Shown: positions 9,055 through 17,022 of the stretch, piece after piece
Numbering within the stretch: position 1 is the stretch's first letter
Layout: each line of letters opens with the position of its first letter
Assembly: GCF_041431135.1 (NCBI RefSeq)
Contig: NZ_CP107799.1
Location: forward strand, 9,130,501 to 9,194,500
Source of the DNA: Streptomyces sp. NBC_00554
GTDB taxonomy: Bacteria > Actinomycetota > Actinomycetes > Streptomycetales > Streptomycetaceae
Reading direction: 5' to 3'
Length of the DNA stretch: 64,000 nt
Notes under the pieces: model-generated
Told to the model about the DNA's origin: nothing
What the model saw: only the letters and a program-made list of their open reading frames with translations
Databases searched by the model: none
Position numbers and translations under genes: made by a program

Positions 9055-9786
9055 ATGCGGCTGTCCATAGCCGAAAAGGTGGCAGTGTGGTCCGGGCGGG
9101 CCACTGGACACCTTGTCCCAGATGACATCGATATCCTTTCGCCGGAAGAAAGGCAGAGATTCTCTGCCTTCCGTGATCCGGTGCGTGCCGCGAACTTTGC
9201 CACCGCGCACGCCGAAGTGCGGCGCTGCCTCGCTCAGGTGCTGGACCTCGACCCGGGCGCGATCCGGTTCGGCCGGCACCCGTGCGCCGGCTGCGGCCGG
9301 TCCGTGCACGGACGCCCCTACATCCAACACCCGCATACCAACTGGGAGTTCAGCCTCTCACGGTCCGGTCCCTACTGGCTCTGCGCGGCCGCCGCCGGGA
9401 TGCGGGTGGGCGTCGATCTCGAATGCGTGCGCCGGACGGACTTCGGCTCGCTCGCATCCGTCGTGCTGAGTGAAAGTGAACGGACGTACTTCCAGGGTGT
9501 CCCCGCGGGGCGCCGCGACGCGGAGTTCATCCGTTGCTGGACCAGGAAAGAAGCAGTTGTCAAGGCGAGTGGAATCGGAGTCGAGGCCACTCTCGGAAAT
9601 ATCGACGTGGGGCCGGGCCGCCGAGCCGCAGTGGTCTCGCACAGTGCCGCCGGATGCGAGGTCGACACCTGGCTGGTGACGGACCTGCCGACCGGGTCCG
9701 ATTACTTCTCGGCCCTCGCCGTTCCGGCTTTCGAAGAATTTACTTTCTTTTTGGGGGAGAAATCAAGTGTCCACCCGATTGGATGA
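9055..9786 (+). CDS. Sfp-type 4'-phosphopantetheinyl transferase
   Basis: The enzyme transfers phosphopantetheine from CoA to the Ser of carrier proteins; three ACP genes in the cluster need it. Its 243 residues include the two Sfp-family signatures: GVDLECVRR (Mg/CoA site) and WTRKEAVVKASGIG. The start is uncertain. ATG 9055 places MRLSIAEKVAVW where the family usually begins, but no ribosome site precedes it. The best nearby ribosome site serves a GTG at 8999 in another frame, and an in-frame ATG at 8917 also lacks one. The 3' end overlaps the LuxR gene by 20 bp, so the two are probably co-translated. The first part of the gene is less GC-rich than its neighbours. Confidence 0.88.
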   Translation: MRLSIAEKVAVWSGRATGHLVPDDIDILSPEERQRFSAFRDPVRAANFATAHAEVRRCLAQVLDLDPGAIRFGRHPCAGCGRSVHGRPYIQHPHTNWEFSLSRSGPYWLCAAAAGMRVGVDLECVRRTDFGSLASVVLSESERTYFQGVPAGRRDAEFIRCWTRKEAVVKASGIGVEATLGNIDVGPGRRAAVVSHSAAGCEVDTWLVTDLPTGSDYFSALAVPAFEEFTFFLGEKSSVHPIG

Positions 9787-10489
9787 GAGCGACCTGAAGA
9801 TCGCGCTGATTCTGGAGAACGAAGTCCGCCGGTACGGGGTCGAGGGGATGCTCCGCTGTCTCGGGGGCATCAGCGGCGTCACCTGCTTCGGCAGTGGCGA
9901 CGAGGCCCTACGGGCGGGCGGAGCCGCCGCGTTCGACCTGGTCGTGATCTCCGCCGCCGAACTCGCGGCGACGGAGGACCCTGCCGTCGCGGAGCAGCTG
10001 AGCGCGCACGACGTACGGCTGCTGCTGCTCGTCGACGGGGCCGACGGCGTCGAGGTACCGCAGAGCACCCACTCCTGTGTCCATGCGCTGGTCGACTGGT
10101 CAGGGCTGACTCCGAGGGTCTTCGGCGACGCCGTCTCCGACATCATGGCGGGCAAGTTCTATGTGTCGGCCACTCTCGCCCGGCGGGTGCTGCGGCAGGC
10201 CGGGCCCCTGCCGGCCGAGTCACGCCCCTGGGGGCCACCCGGCACGATGCTCACCCCCCGCGAACTCCAGGTGCTGCACCTGGTGGCCGAGGGGCTGAGC
10301 AACAAGCAGGCGGCCAGGCGGCTGCAGATCTCGGAGCACGGGGTGAAGCGACTGGTGGGCAATGTGCTGGCCAAGCTGAACTGCCCCAACCGCACGCTCG
10401 CCGTGGTCCGGGCCATCGAGGACGGCCTGTTGGCGGGCCCGAGCCGGGACGCGGGCCGAGGGGTCGACTCCGCAACATCTGTTGCCTAA
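9767..10489 (+). CDS. LuxR-family (NarL/FixJ-like) regulator with degenerate receiver
   Basis: The 240-residue protein ends in a clear LuxR helix-turn-helix (about 160-225: LTPRELQVLHLVAEGLSNKQ, then ISEHGVKRLVGNVLAKL). The N-terminal 120 residues are receiver-like, but the strand that should end in the phosphorylated Asp reads FDLVVISAAE with Ser in that position, so control by phosphorylation is unlikely. GTG 9767 follows a GGGGGAGA site. It is coupled to the PPTase gene. Manumycin-family clusters usually carry such LuxR regulators as pathway activators. Confidence 0.85.
   Translation: MSTRLDESDLKIALILENEVRRYGVEGMLRCLGGISGVTCFGSGDEALRAGGAAAFDLVVISAAELAATEDPAVAEQLSAHDVRLLLLVDGADGVEVPQSTHSCVHALVDWSGLTPRVFGDAVSDIMAGKFYVSATLARRVLRQAGPLPAESRPWGPPGTMLTPRELQVLHLVAEGLSNKQAARRLQISEHGVKRLVGNVLAKLNCPNRTLAVVRAIEDGLLAGPSRDAGRGVDSATSVA
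10472..10485. promoter_or_regulatory. GCAACA-TC-TGTTGC operator upstream of cluster TetR
   Basis: Six-base perfect inverted arms, GCAACA (10472-10477) and TGTTGC (10480-10485), flank two bases. The site lies about 10 bp before a TAGGCT -10 candidate (10496-10501) and the TetR start. The same CAACA-N2-TGTTG layout recurs upstream of the cluster exporter at 22733-22746, and ACATCTGTTG is identical at both promoters. This suggests a shared operator for this TetR. Confidence 0.6.
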
Positions 10490-10507
10490 GCGGTGTAGGC
10501 TGTGCAG

Positions 10508-11110
10508 ATGTCCGAATCGACCGCAGAGATTGTGGCGAGGCGCACCGACCCCAGGGTCCTGCGGACCCGCGCGCTGTTGCGGGCCGCAGCGTTGGAGCTC
10601 GCCGCCGAGCGGGAACTGCACAGCATCACCATCGCCAACGTCGCCGAACGGGCGACGGTCAACCGCGCCACGGTCTATCAGCACTACCAGGACCTGGACG
10701 AGTTGATGCTCGACGCGATGGAGGACGAGCTGGCGGGCCTGATCGGCCTGGCGGCCCGCTGCCCCCTCGTCGTACTGCCGGCCGAGATGCCGCAGGGTTT
10801 CCTCGACATGTTCCGGCACGTCGAGACCGAGGCCACGCTCTACCGGCGGATGCTCGGGCCCTGCGGCTCGCCCCGCTTCGTCAACCGGCTGCGCCAACTG
10901 GTCGCCGAGCAGGTCGCTCTCCAGCTGGTGGAGGCCGGAGCCGGACGCGCCGACGAGGCAGGTGTCGAACTGCGGGCGCACTGCTCCGCCGGGGCGTTCA
11001 TCGGCCTGGTCACCTGCTGGCTGCTCAGGCCCGACTGGCTGCCCGCCGAGGAAGCCGCGGCGCACGCCTGGCAGGGGCTGCACCTGGGCGGCGGCAAGAC
11101 CGCCGGGTAG
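10508..11110 (+). CDS. TetR-family regulator of the cluster
   Basis: The 200-residue protein has a TetR helix-turn-helix at about residues 30-60 (ITIANVAERATVNRATVYQHY spans the recognition helix) and a helical C-terminal ligand domain. ATG 10508 is seven bases after TAGGCT, so the transcript is probably leaderless; GTG 10502 is an alternative. The operator immediately upstream recurs before the MFS exporter, so the likely role is repression of itself and the exporter, relieved by the product or an intermediate. Confidence 0.85.
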   Translation: MSESTAEIVARRTDPRVLRTRALLRAAALELAAERELHSITIANVAERATVNRATVYQHYQDLDELMLDAMEDELAGLIGLAARCPLVVLPAEMPQGFLDMFRHVETEATLYRRMLGPCGSPRFVNRLRQLVAEQVALQLVEAGAGRADEAGVELRAHCSAGAFIGLVTCWLLRPDWLPAEEAAAHAWQGLHLGGGKTAG

Positions 11111-11154
11111 CACCGTCAGAAGCGGATCGCGGGCAGCACCGTCAGACGCAGATC
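11109..11154. repeat. Imperfect 20-bp direct repeat
   Basis: Positions 11109-11128 and 11135-11154 match at 18 of 20 bases. The repeat straddles the TetR stop codon and lies before the terminator. Its function is unknown and it may be a local duplication. Confidence 0.6.
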
Positions 11155-11163
11155 AGAAGCAGA

Positions 11164-11205
11164 CAGGGATCCCACCTCTGGGCCAGAGGTGGGATTCCTG
11201 CTTTT
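11164..11205 (+). terminator. Hairpin terminator after TetR gene
   Basis: ATCCCACCTCTG pairs with CAGAGGTGGGAT (11169-11195) around a very short loop, the stem is extended by AGG/CCT outside, and CTTTT follows at 11201-11205. It separates the regulator genes from the thioesterase-flavin reductase pair. Confidence 0.85.
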
Positions 11206-11372
11206 CCGGCACTCCACAAGTCGGCTCACCCTGGCCGAACGGTCAGCCCCGCACGCGCCGATCGGGCGGAAAACGGCTACCTGGAAGGGGCCTTGGCCTG
11301 TCGTCCGGCTGCCGAGATCGTGGTGGTCAGCACCGCTGAGACCCGGTGCCGACCACCACAGGAGAGGGACAC

Positions 11373-11828
11373 ATGGAGAGCAAGCGTCTGACGGCCGACG
11401 AGCCCGGCTCGGCAGCGGACGTGCCCGTTCGCAACATGCTGTCCGCGCCACCGTCGCTGGTCGACGAGCAACTGGCCACGCGGATGGGCATCGAGGTCAT
11501 CTCCATCGAACCCGAGCGGGTGGTCGCGACCATGCCCGTACGGGGCAACATGCAGCCCTTCGGGTGGCTGCACGGAGGAGCGAACGCGGTACTGGCGGAG
11601 ACGCTGGGTTCGGTTGCGGCCGGCCTCTGGGTGGCGCCGCGGGGCGCCGTGGCAGGGCTCGAACTGTCCTGCACCCACCACAAGTCGGTGCGCTCGGGTC
11701 TGGTCACCGGGGTCTGCACACCCCTGCATCTCGGCAGCCGGGTGGCCACCTACCAGATCGAGATCACCGACGAGAAGGGGCGGCCCACCTGCACGGCACG
11801 CCTGACCTGCCTGGTGCACAAGCGCTGA
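11373..11828 (+). CDS. Hotdog-fold PaaI-type thioesterase
   Basis: The 151-residue protein matches the PaaI/YbgC-like hotdog thioesterases, which hydrolyse aryl- or acyl-CoA/ACP thioesters. The family helix motif is visible (PFGWLHGGANAVLAETLGS, with Glu as the likely catalytic acid). A good AGGAGAGG site sits before ATG 11373; the frame extends to a GTG at 11346 with no such site. It is 15 bp from the flavin reductase gene and likely co-transcribed. Releasing a chain or editing mis-primed ACPs are both possible roles. Confidence 0.8.
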   Translation: MESKRLTADEPGSAADVPVRNMLSAPPSLVDEQLATRMGIEVISIEPERVVATMPVRGNMQPFGWLHGGANAVLAETLGSVAAGLWVAPRGAVAGLELSCTHHKSVRSGLVTGVCTPLHLGSRVATYQIEITDEKGRPTCTARLTCLVHKR

Positions 11829-11843
11829 AGGAGGCGTGGACCA

Positions 11844-12377
11844 ATGTCTACGGACGTAGTTGGAGCGGACGGTGTCACGGTCTGGGACAGCCCGAACGCG
11901 GAGGCGTTCCGGGGGGCCATGGGCCTCTTCCCGACGGGCATCGCCGTCATCACCGTCGGCCAGGGACCCGGTACGGAGGCGATGACCGCCAGCTCGGTCA
12001 CCTCGATCTCGCTGGAACCGACCCTCGTCCTGGTGAGTGTCAACGCCGCCGGCCGGCTGGTCGCCGCCATCGACAGCGCCGGGGGCTTCGCGGTGAACGT
12101 CCTTGCCCAGGACCAGACGGAGCTCTCGCAGCGGTTCGCCGCACGTGACCGGCCGAGCGGCCTGGTCGCGCAGGAACTGCTCGGCTCCGTCGCCGGGCGC
12201 AGCGGCCACCTGGTGGTGCCCGACGCTCTGGTGTCCCTGGAGTGCACCACCGAGTACCGGTACCCGGGCGGGGACCATGTGCTCTACCTGGGCCTCGTGC
12301 GGGGGATGAGGGTGGCGGACCCGGTACGGCCCCCGCTGGTGTTCCACCGCGGGGCGTACACCCGGCTGCCGGGCTGA
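11844..12377 (+). CDS. Flavin reductase (HpaC-like), partner of flavin monooxygenase
   Basis: The 177-residue protein is a short-chain flavin reductase: an FRGAMGLFPTGIAVIT start, MTASSVTSISLEPTLVLVSV, an FAVNVLAQDQ strand and a C-terminal LVFHRGAYTRL. Such enzymes supply reduced FMN/FAD to two-component monooxygenases. In asukamycin, AsuE2 plays this part with the 4-hydroxylase AsuE1; the luciferase-like protein at 13261-14385 is the likely partner here. An AAGGAGG ribosome site precedes the ATG. Confidence 0.85.
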   Translation: MSTDVVGADGVTVWDSPNAEAFRGAMGLFPTGIAVITVGQGPGTEAMTASSVTSISLEPTLVLVSVNAAGRLVAAIDSAGGFAVNVLAQDQTELSQRFAARDRPSGLVAQELLGSVAGRSGHLVVPDALVSLECTTEYRYPGGDHVLYLGLVRGMRVADPVRPPLVFHRGAYTRLPG

Positions 12378-12391
12378 ACCGAAAGCGTTCC

Positions 12392-12453
12392 GATGCCCGG
12401 CCGGCGGATACCTACACGACCGACCGACGACTGATGCCCGGCCGATCGGCCGG
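12392..12453. promoter_or_regulatory. Repeat-rich spacer before the ketoreductase
   Basis: GATGCCCGGCCG is repeated at 12392-12403 and 12433-12444, and the second copy runs into a perfect 16-bp palindrome (CCGGCCGATCGGCCGG, 12438-12453). The 98-bp spacer could be an operator or an attenuating stem. No direct evidence distinguishes these. Confidence 0.35.
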
Positions 12454-12475
12454 ACCCACAAGTGAGGTGTGTTTC

Positions 12476-13180
12476 ATGGCACGTTCGGTGCTGGTCACCG
12501 GCGGAAACCGGGGCATCGGCCTGGCCGTCGCCCGGGCGTTCCAGGCGCAGGGGGACGCGGTGGCTGTCACCCACCGCGGCTCCGGTGCGCCCGAAGGGCT
12601 GCTGGGAGTGGAGTGCGACGTCACCGATCCGGACCAGGTGGCGCGGGCGTTCGGTGAGGTGGAGGCCGTACAGGGGCCGGTCGACGTGCTGGTGTCGAAC
12701 GCCGGGATCACCGACGACCGGCTGATGCTGCGGATGACCGACCCGCAGTTCCTGCGGGTGCTCGACACCAACCTGGGCGGTGCGTTCAGGACCAGCCGGA
12801 AGGCGGCAGCGGCCATGCTGCGCAAGCGGCAGGGGCGGGTCGTCTTCATCTCCTCGGTCGCGGGACTGCGCGGTTCCGAGGGGCAGGCCAACTACGCGGC
12901 GAGCAAGGCCGGGCTGGTCGGCCTTGCCCGGTCGCTGGCGCGCGAGCTCGGCTCGCGGGGCATCACCGTCAACGTGGTCGCGCCGGGTCTGGTGGAGACC
13001 GACATGACCGCGAAGCTGCCCGAGGCACGGCGGGCACAGATGATCGGGGACGTACCGCTGGGCCGGATCGCCGACCCCGCTGAGATCGCGTCCGCGGTGG
13101 TCTGGCTCGCCTCGCCCGGGGCGTCCTATGTGACCGGCGCCGTCATCCCCGTCGACGGAGGCCTCGGCATGGGGCACTGA
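12476..13180 (+). CDS. 3-oxoacyl-ACP reductase (FabG-type ketoreductase)
   Basis: The 234-residue SDR enzyme would reduce beta-ketoacyl-ACP with NADPH during polyene chain assembly. Visible motifs are TGGNRGIG near the N-terminus, NAG in SNAGIT, the catalytic Ser in ISSVAG, and YAASK. It is one of two FabG-like enzymes in the cluster (the other is at 25468-26208), which suits two separate PKS chains. ATG 12476 follows GTGAGGTG. The gene ends at a strong terminator. Confidence 0.9.
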   Translation: MARSVLVTGGNRGIGLAVARAFQAQGDAVAVTHRGSGAPEGLLGVECDVTDPDQVARAFGEVEAVQGPVDVLVSNAGITDDRLMLRMTDPQFLRVLDTNLGGAFRTSRKAAAAMLRKRQGRVVFISSVAGLRGSEGQANYAASKAGLVGLARSLARELGSRGITVNVVAPGLVETDMTAKLPEARRAQMIGDVPLGRIADPAEIASAVVWLASPGASYVTGAVIPVDGGLGMGH

Positions 13181-13203
13181 CCCCGGCCCCGTGACCGCAA
13201 ACA

Positions 13204-13245
13204 ACTGATCCGCCGTCAGGAGGCCTCTCCTGGCGGCGGATCAGT
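13204..13245. terminator. Bidirectional hairpin terminator
   Basis: Arms 13204-13222 and 13227-13245 pair over 19 positions with one G-T wobble and a 4-base loop. It lies between the convergent ketoreductase and luciferase-like genes. Confidence 0.9.
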
Positions 13246-13260
13246 CTTGTCGGGGCCGTG

Positions 13261-14385
13261 CTACTGGCCCGCGCCCTGCCTGGCGAAGAACGCCCGGGCC
13301 TGCTCGCCAGTCCACTCGTAGGAGTCGGTGACGCCGCGGAGCGCGCCGTTGAAATGGGGAGCCACGAAGCGGGCGAGCAGCTCGAAGCTCCGCTTCATCT
13401 GCTCCCGCTGTGCCCAGTCCATGACGGTGACAAGGAGCCGGCCGAAGCCACCGGTGGCCTCCTGGATGTCCCGGACGGCCTGGACGCACTCGTCGACCGA
13501 GCCGATGATCGCGCTGCGCCGGTCGATCGCCTCCTCCAGCGCCTTGCGGGCCTCCGCGCGGGAGTGCACCGGCGGTGCGCCGACCAGGGCCCAGTACTCG
13601 TTGCGGTAGCGCATCCAGCCGTCGACGATCTCGTCAAGCGCCTGGGAACGGCTCTCCGACACATGCACGGCCAGCGTCACCCGCCAGTCGGCCCGGTCGA
13701 TCGTGCGGCCGTGCTCGGCCGCCGCCTCCTCCGCGTGCTGCCACTGGCCGACGAGGTCGCCGATCTGGCTGCCAGGGCGGGGCGGGATACCGAAGGAGAT
13801 CGGGCTGATCCCGTGCTGGCCCGCAAGGCGCATACCGAACGGGGAGGTGGCACTGGACACCGCCAGCGGCAGCCCGGTCTTCGCGTAAGGACGCAACTGG
13901 AGCCGTGCGTCGCGGAGTTCGAACCAGTCGGTGCGGGCGGTGACCGGCTTCTCGCCGTCCAGCAGCTGAAGGATCACCTCCAGCGACTCCGCCGTGCGCC
14001 GACGGGTGTCGGCCGGGTCGATGCCGAGGAAGTGCATGTCCGAGGGGATGGAGCCGGCTCCGACGCCGAGGGTGAACCGCCCCCGGGTCAGCTGGTCCAG
14101 CTGTACGGCCCGCGAGGCGACCATGAACGGGTGGTGGTACGGCAGGCTGACCACCCCGGTGCCGAGCCTGATGTGCCGGGTGCGCTCGGCCGCGGTGGCG
14201 ATGAACAACTCGGGCGAGCTGACGGTTCCCCAGCCGGCCGAGTGGTGCTCGCCGACCCAGAGTTCGTCGAAACCGAGCTGGTCGAGCCACTCGGCCAACT
14301 CGAGGTCCCGCCACAGTGACAGGGCCGGGTCCTCGCCCAGCGGGTGAAGGGGTGAAAGGAAGGCGCCGAAGCCCATCCGGTCCAA
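13261..14385 (-). CDS. Luciferase-like flavin monooxygenase (candidate mC7N 4-hydroxylase)
   Basis: The 374-residue protein belongs to the bacterial luciferase-like family: an early FGAFLSPLHP strand, FDELWVGEHHSAGW, then IRLGTGVVSLPYHHPF and LGVGAGSIPSD. Members use reduced flavin from a separate reductase, and one is present at 11844-12377. A two-component pair performs the 4-hydroxylation of the protoasukamycin core, and I infer the same role. A TTG start at 14385 is preferred because GAGGAG lies six bases upstream; the next ATG (14376) is too far from that site. It is the last gene of the minus-strand operon that begins with the aldolase. Confidence 0.82.
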   Translation of the reverse strand: MDRMGFGAFLSPLHPLGEDPALSLWRDLELAEWLDQLGFDELWVGEHHSAGWGTVSSPELFIATAAERTRHIRLGTGVVSLPYHHPFMVASRAVQLDQLTRGRFTLGVGAGSIPSDMHFLGIDPADTRRRTAESLEVILQLLDGEKPVTARTDWFELRDARLQLRPYAKTGLPLAVSSATSPFGMRLAGQHGISPISFGIPPRPGSQIGDLVGQWQHAEEAAAEHGRTIDRADWRVTLAVHVSESRSQALDEIVDGWMRYRNEYWALVGAPPVHSRAEARKALEEAIDRRSAIIGSVDECVQAVRDIQEATGGFGRLLVTVMDWAQREQMKRSFELLARFVAPHFNGALRGVTDSYEWTGEQARAFFARQGAGQ

Positions 14386-14395
14386 TTGAGGCTCC

Positions 14396-15133
14396 TCACA
14401 AGGTCGTTGACGTACTCGATGACAGGTCGAAGGCGGTGCAGAGCTCGACCAGCGGGGCCAGCCAGCCGTACGCGGGCCACTGCGGCACGGTCGGCTCCGC
14501 GGCGGGCAACCCCGGCGAACCGTCCGCGCTCCCGCGGCGCAGCAGCAGCGCCACGGCGGCGTCGCCCTGCGGCAGCGGCCCGAACAGCCGTGCCGAGCCC
14601 ACGCGTTCGCGCACCCAGTCGACGCGCTCATTGGCCGCGGTCTCGACGCCGATCACCAGCACCTGCTCCACCTCCTCCTCGTCCAGCAGGAGGTCCGCCA
14701 GCTGCAGCGCCTCGGCGGCCGGGTCCGTGCCCGCCGAGATACAGCTGATGGGGCCGGTGATGCCGTACCGCTTGGTCAGATGGCCGAGGATCGACGTGGT
14801 CACCGACTGGAAGAACAGCAGCGGGCTGTGCACCTGGCCCGCGACCAGCCGCTGGGTCGCGACGTCGGACGTGGTGGTGTCGCCGTAGGTGGTGGCCAGC
14901 ACGATGGCGGTCCGTCCGGCGCGGCCCGCGGTCAGATCGCGCTCGGTCCCCGGATCGCCGAGACAGGCGCTGGCGACCTCGGCGACCAGCGGGCTGAACC
15001 GCGACAGCACAAAGCCCGGAACATTGGGCAGTTCGGCGGGCGTGGCGCCGGGCAGGCCGGCGGCGGCCTCCCCCCAGGGGGCCCGGCAGGCCGCCGCCAC
15101 GATCGAGCGCGGCTGGGCGAGCAGCGTGGTCAT
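14396..15133 (-). CDS. Short beta-ketoacyl synthase-like protein without active Cys
   Basis: At 245 residues this is only the N-terminal half of a ketosynthase. It resembles the ketoacyl-synt_2 group (PF13723) found in aryl-polyene-type clusters. TAIVLATTYGD and ISCISAGTDPAAEAL match thiolase-fold strands. In the second, the residue that should be the nucleophilic Cys is Ile, with a Cys one position earlier. The C-terminal His/Asn region is missing, so it cannot condense on its own. It probably acts as a chain-length or structural partner of the KS encoded just upstream (54-bp gap). An AAAGGAA site precedes ATG 15133. The C-terminus is Ser/Thr-rich. Confidence 0.75.
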   Translation of the reverse strand: MTTLLAQPRSIVAAACRAPWGEAAAGLPGATPAELPNVPGFVLSRFSPLVAEVASACLGDPGTERDLTAGRAGRTAIVLATTYGDTTTSDVATQRLVAGQVHSPLLFFQSVTTSILGHLTKRYGITGPISCISAGTDPAAEALQLADLLLDEEEVEQVLVIGVETAANERVDWVRERVGSARLFGPLPQGDAAVALLLRRGSADGSPGLPAAEPTVPQWPAYGWLAPLVELCTAFDLSSSTSTTL

Positions 15134-15187
15134 GCGATTCCTTTCAGGGTGCGGACGGGGAACACGGCGGTGACGTGGAGACGCCGC

Positions 15188-16381
15188 TCACGCCCGCTTC
15201 AGGACAAGTGCCGCGTTCACCCCGCCGAACGCGGCGTTGAGGGAGAGCGCGTGAGTGACGGCGGCCTGACGGGCCTCGCCCGGCACGTAGTCCAGGTCGC
15301 AGCCGGGGTCCGGCTCCTGGTAGCCGACCGTGGGCGGCAGGATGCCGTCGCGGAGCGCGAGTAGCGTGATCACCGCCTCCACGGCCCCGGTGGCCTCGAG
15401 CATGTGTCCGGTGCTGCCCTTCGTCGAGCTCACCGGGACGGCCGGCGCGTGCGCGCCGAAGATCCCGTGCAGCGCCGCCGTTTCCGCGACATCGTTCAGC
15501 GGGGTGCCGGTGCCGTGCGCGTTGACGTACCCGATCCGCTCGGGCGCCAGCCCCGCGCTGCGCAGCGCGGCGCGGGCGGCCCGGGCCAGCCCCTCACCCC
15601 GCGGGTGCGGCTTGATGACGTGGTACGCGTCGGCGGCCATGCCCCAGCCCGCCACCTCGGCGAGCACCTCGGCACCGCGTGCCCGTGCGCGCTCGGCCGA
15701 CTCCAGGACCAGCACGGCCGCGCCGTCGCCCTGGAGAAGACCCGCCCGGCCCGCCGCGAACGGCCGGACGACACCCTTCCGGCTCAGCGCCTTGCCGGAG
15801 TCGAACTTCGCGAACACGTCCTCGGTGACCAGGTACGCGCCGCCGCAGACCACCGTGTCGGCCGCCCCACGCCTGATCAGCGCGGCGCCGTGCGCGATCG
15901 CGTTGGTCGAGGCGACGCAGGCGTTGACGAAGGCGAGCCGCGGACCGTCCAGGCCGAAGGCCTCGCCGATGCCGTGCGGCAGCCGGGCAGGCATGCTGTC
16001 CAGCGTCCGCCGGTCCCCGGGGTCCCGGCCCGCCGCCATGTCCGTCCAGAAGGAGCGGCTCGCGGAGTGATCGCCGTTGGTGCCGAGGAGCACCGGCGCA
16101 CCCGTCGCCTCGGTGCCCGCCATCCGCAGCGCCTCCGCGGTGCACGCGTGCAGCACTTCGGCCTGCGTGGGGGTGTAGCCGGGCTTGACCGGTACCCCGG
16201 GGATCTCGGGCCCGTGGCCTTCGTAGGTGGCGGCTTGCTTCGCGTGGAAGGGGGCGGTGTCGAAGCGCGTGACCGGGACGAACCCCGGCCGGCCCGCGAA
16301 GACGCCCTCGCGCAGTGCCTCGGCGCCGAAGCCGAAGGCGGTGAGTACTCCGTATCCGGTGATCGCCACCTCAGGACGCAT
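15188..16381 (-). CDS. Beta-ketoacyl-ACP synthase (KAS II type)
   Basis: The 397-residue enzyme is a complete KAS II-like ketosynthase with the nucleophile in FVNACVAST, then NAHGTGTPLND and KGSTGHMLEATG for the two catalytic His residues. It would extend one of the polyene chains using ACP-bound malonate. ATG 16381 overlaps the end of the preceding ACP gene. An upstream extension to 16444 would lie inside that ACP gene and is rejected. Its neighbours are two ACPs and the short KS-like protein. Confidence 0.9.
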   Translation of the reverse strand: MRPEVAITGYGVLTAFGFGAEALREGVFAGRPGFVPVTRFDTAPFHAKQAATYEGHGPEIPGVPVKPGYTPTQAEVLHACTAEALRMAGTEATGAPVLLGTNGDHSASRSFWTDMAAGRDPGDRRTLDSMPARLPHGIGEAFGLDGPRLAFVNACVASTNAIAHGAALIRRGAADTVVCGGAYLVTEDVFAKFDSGKALSRKGVVRPFAAGRAGLLQGDGAAVLVLESAERARARGAEVLAEVAGWGMAADAYHVIKPHPRGEGLARAARAALRSAGLAPERIGYVNAHGTGTPLNDVAETAALHGIFGAHAPAVPVSSTKGSTGHMLEATGAVEAVITLLALRDGILPPTVGYQEPDPGCDLDYVPGEARQAAVTHALSLNAAFGGVNAALVLKRA

Positions 16382-16652
16382 GCCGGGCCTCCGTCCCACT
16401 GGCCGCGCTCGCCCCGCCGGCCCCGTCCGGCAGCAGCCGGACAAGGTTGCGGTGCAGCGAGCCGATCGTGTCGCTGGCGGCCAGCTCGTCCTCGTCCTCG
16501 GGACCGACGACGATGCCGTGGCGTTCGTCGAGCAGGTGGACCAGCCAGACGAAGGTCAGGGAATCGAGGGCGAGTTCGGTCCCGGTGTCCCAGTCCTCGA
16601 GCAGCTGACCGCTGTCGCGCAGCAGCTGTGCCACATCGGTTTCGGTGATCAC
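16371..16652 (-). CDS. Acyl carrier protein
   Basis: This is a 93-residue carrier protein with the phosphopantetheine Ser in ALDSLTFVWL. The GTG start at 16652 overlaps the stop of the previous ACP (GTGA), and its own end overlaps the KS start, so the three are tightly coupled. The two tandem ACPs differ clearly in sequence, so they probably serve different chains or loading steps. Confidence 0.88.
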   Translation of the reverse strand: MITETDVAQLLRDSGQLLEDWDTGTELALDSLTFVWLVHLLDERHGIVVGPEDEDELAASDTIGSLHRNLVRLLPDGAGGASAASGTEARHAS

Positions 16653-16927
16653 TGGGCCGCGCTGCCCGCCGCAAGGGCCGACCGCCGGTCGACGACCGCG
16701 TCCACGAACCGGCCGAGGTTCGGGACCAGTTGCGGTTCGAGATCCTCCTCGGGCAGGTCGATGCCGTACTCACCCTCGAGCTGCAGCACCAGCTCGATCA
16801 TGGCGAGCGACTCGAGCCCCAGCCCTTCCTCGCCGAGGGGGAGGCCGTCCTCGACCTGCGCGGGCAGCGGGAGATTGATGACGTCCCTGATCACCGTCAG
16901 GATGAACTCTCGGGTCTCTTCATGCAT
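16649..16927 (-). CDS. Acyl carrier protein
   Basis: This 92-residue acidic carrier protein has the attachment Ser in GLGLESLAMIELV and the typical helix pattern. ATG 16927 follows a GGAG site at good spacing; a longer frame to 16969 lacks one. It is 95 bp downstream of the aldolase gene, probably in the same transcript. It may carry 3-amino-4-hydroxybenzoate as starter or a growing chain. Confidence 0.88.
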   Translation of the reverse strand: MHEETREFILTVIRDVINLPLPAQVEDGLPLGEEGLGLESLAMIELVLQLEGEYGIDLPEEDLEPQLVPNLGRFVDAVVDRRSALAAGSAAQ

Positions 16928-17022
16928 GGCGTCTCCGTACGTGGTTGTCCGGCCCGATGGGCCGGGCATGGCTGTTGATCCTGCTCACCGCGGTCCGCCT
17001 GACGGCAGGCCCGCGGGGCCGC

